A DNA stretch of 64,000 nucleotides from Bolinopsis microptera. Its lineage: Eukaryota > Ctenophora > Tentaculata > Lobata > Bolinopsidae. The notes beneath the pieces are model-generated. The model saw only the letters and a list, made by a program, of their open reading frames with translations. It was not told the DNA's origin and did not search any database. The position numbers and the translations under genes were made by a program. This document shows positions 53,130 through 56,100 of this stretch, in pieces. The stretch's first letter is position 1, and each line of letters opens with the position of its first letter. The stretch spans positions 19,518,265-19,582,264 of the forward strand of contig NC_087078.1 of the NCBI RefSeq assembly GCF_026151205.1, in the 5' to 3' direction.

Positions 53130-56100
53130 TGTGTGTATTTCCTCGTGTCAACCACCCCTGATAGGGTTAATTATTTGGGTAATACCTTCTCATCTTACAC
53201 CTTACCCTGCATGTACTGTGCTGGTCCTGTATTTCAGTTAATTGGTTTGGGCTGGTAACGGTTGAAACACAGTGTAACAGATGTTCAGCAAAATATATTT
53301 CTTGTACTTGACGTAAGACCGATTTAATCGAGTACTGATATTATCGACTATTATCTTATTTCTGGGAAATTTCTGATCATTTCCGATTATACTGTTTGAT
53401 GACAATGTTATGATATTGAGTAAGACGATAAGATGTTATGTGACGACATATTACAACTAAACGTCATATCCATTAGGTCCTTATCATGATATCATCTTAC
53501 TTACAACATCGTGATCACTGATTCTTATCGAAAACGATTAGAAAATATCCAGCGAGATCGATACATACTAATATATATAATACATACTAACATGCAATAG
53601 TATTTCCAGCGCTTTCGCATCCCTTAATATCAATATGGCATTAGACTGATTTAATTGAGTATTTTTGTCGAGTATTATTTGATGATTCATATCGTCTCAT
53701 TGGTTCCGATTAGACTGATAAGTGACGATGTTGCAATATAAAAGGGAAGTAGATGTTACGTGACGTCATATTAGAACCTCACATTCATTAGACCCGTATC
53801 ACGGGTCACACCACTACAGACTACCTAACTAGGTTTAACCTGATCTCAGCTTAGCATCGTATAACTGTCGACATTTGAAACCGGTTTAATTTGTCTGCCA
53901 AGCCCTCTATTGCAACTGTAATTGTTAGGGCCGTTATTCTAGCTTCGTTTACCGTTATATTATATTGGTTTGCCTTGTGGACTCTCAACACCTTGTTTTG
54001 AGGAAGTTTGGTAATTTAGTAAGTTATGTCATATTGTCTTGTGTCAACTTTTCTCCTTGTTTTGGCTTTGGTTTGTTCCCCGTAGACAAATTATTGAGCT
54101 TGATATTCCGGAATATTTATGTTTTCTTTAAAAACCTTCAAATGACTCTGTCTCTTAACGGTAAATGTCATTAATCTAATGTTGTCTGTTGACATCTTGT
54201 AAAAAGAGCAGCCATTGAGCCATATCATTGCTGCTCAGAATTCTGGTTGTTTCATTCTCCTCTTGTCCTGTTTGTTCAGAATTTTACTTGCTTTGTTTTC
54301 GTCAAATATTTGTATTTTGATTCCCTCTGGACATCACTTTTTTGTAACTCTCCACATAAATCGCAGCTGGCAGCATGACGCGGGGACACTACAATCTCAG
54401 GATAAACTACAGCTTAAATGACAATTACTACCACGTGCCATGTCACAATATGACGTCAACACAACACCACGTGACGTCATCACAACACCACGTGACGTCA
54501 TCACAACACCACGTGGCTTCACCTTACTATCACGATCTCTCGCCTTGCAACGACGCCACATCCCCGGTCTACCAAGAGATACCCTCTCCATTTGACAAAT
54601 CTCCCCTGTACTTCAAAATACCATCGCCTGATCTTAACACTGACGGTTTGAGAGAGAAACTGAGATCAGAAGTTCCCAAATATTTTACGTTCCTCTCCAC
54701 ACAGGTCTCAGCATTTGGGTGATTTTGTAGGGACAGTTTCCGGGTTTATTTGTCAGGGGGGGGTATTTATCAGGGGGGGGGGTTGTATTTATCAGGGGGG
54801 GGGGGGTATTTATCAGGGGGGGGGGTATTTATCAGGGGGGGGTGTATTTATCAGGGGGGGGGGGGTTGTCATTCTAGTTTTAAAACTTACCAGAACTCAG
54901 TTCAGCCATTATTATATTTCAGTCATGTAACGGTGGATTCCTTTCAATAACAGATCTTATTTTGCTCAGAATCAAGAACTATTGATAAAAACTATTGAGG
55001 ACCAGGAGAAGAATAGAGAAGAGACAAGGGTCTTTCAGGATCAGGTAATTACGGTAATTAGATAATTACCAAGATCAGGTAATTAGGTAATTATACCCTT
55101 CCAGGATCAGGTAATAAGGTTAATTAGGTTATTACCAGGATCAGGTAATTAGGTAATTAGCAGAATCATGTAAATAGTCCCTTCCTTCCATGATCAGGCA
55201 ATTAGGGTAATTAGGTAATTATTCCCTTCCAGGATCAGGTAATTATTCCCTTCCAGGATCAGGTAATTATTCCCTTCCAGGATCAGGTAATTATTCCATT
55301 CCAGGATCAGGCAATTATTCCCTTCCAGGATCAGGTAATTATTCCCTTCCAGGATCAGGCAATTATTCCCTTCCAGGATCAGGTAATTATTCCCTTCCAG
55401 GATCAGGTAATTATTCCCTTCCAGGATCAGGCAATTATTCCCTTCCAGGATCAGGTAATTATTCCCTTACAGGATCAGGTAATTATTCCCTTCCAGGATC
55501 AGGTAATTATTCCCTCCATACGTTTATGTATTTCGATTCGTCAGAAATATATCAACATTGAATTGCTTAAGTATGCAACACCGATTTGCTATTTATATCA
55601 ATGATGTGCTAATACGAAAATAATTCCCCACAGATTATGAGTATGAAACAAGACAACCAGGCATTAGCGATGAGTATCGCTCTTAAATCACAAACTTCTG
55701 AGAGCTCTAAAAAGAAACCATTCTACAAAGCCCTGTTCAAATCGAAGAAAGCAAAAGTAAGATCTTATCTCTGCTTAATACCATTACATTTATAGGAGAT
55801 TTCTCTTCAAATCCATGTGTTAAGTGAATAATAATTGTAATATCTTTAAAAGAAAGCTCAAACGTTCCATCCCACAGACGAAAGAAGAGATGGCAGGTGG
55901 TACCCCCAATATAGACGAGTATATAGAGCAGCTGAGTCTAGATAGCGCTGAAAGACTGACTCCTCCTGAATACGATAGCAATGGATATTTCCTTCGCGAA
56001 ACATTCCTGTAAGTAAATTATAGATTCTAGTGTTGTTTAAAAGTTTTAAAATTTATGTTCACAGGACTATCCAGCAGCTCTGGTTTATAAAATAGTTTCT

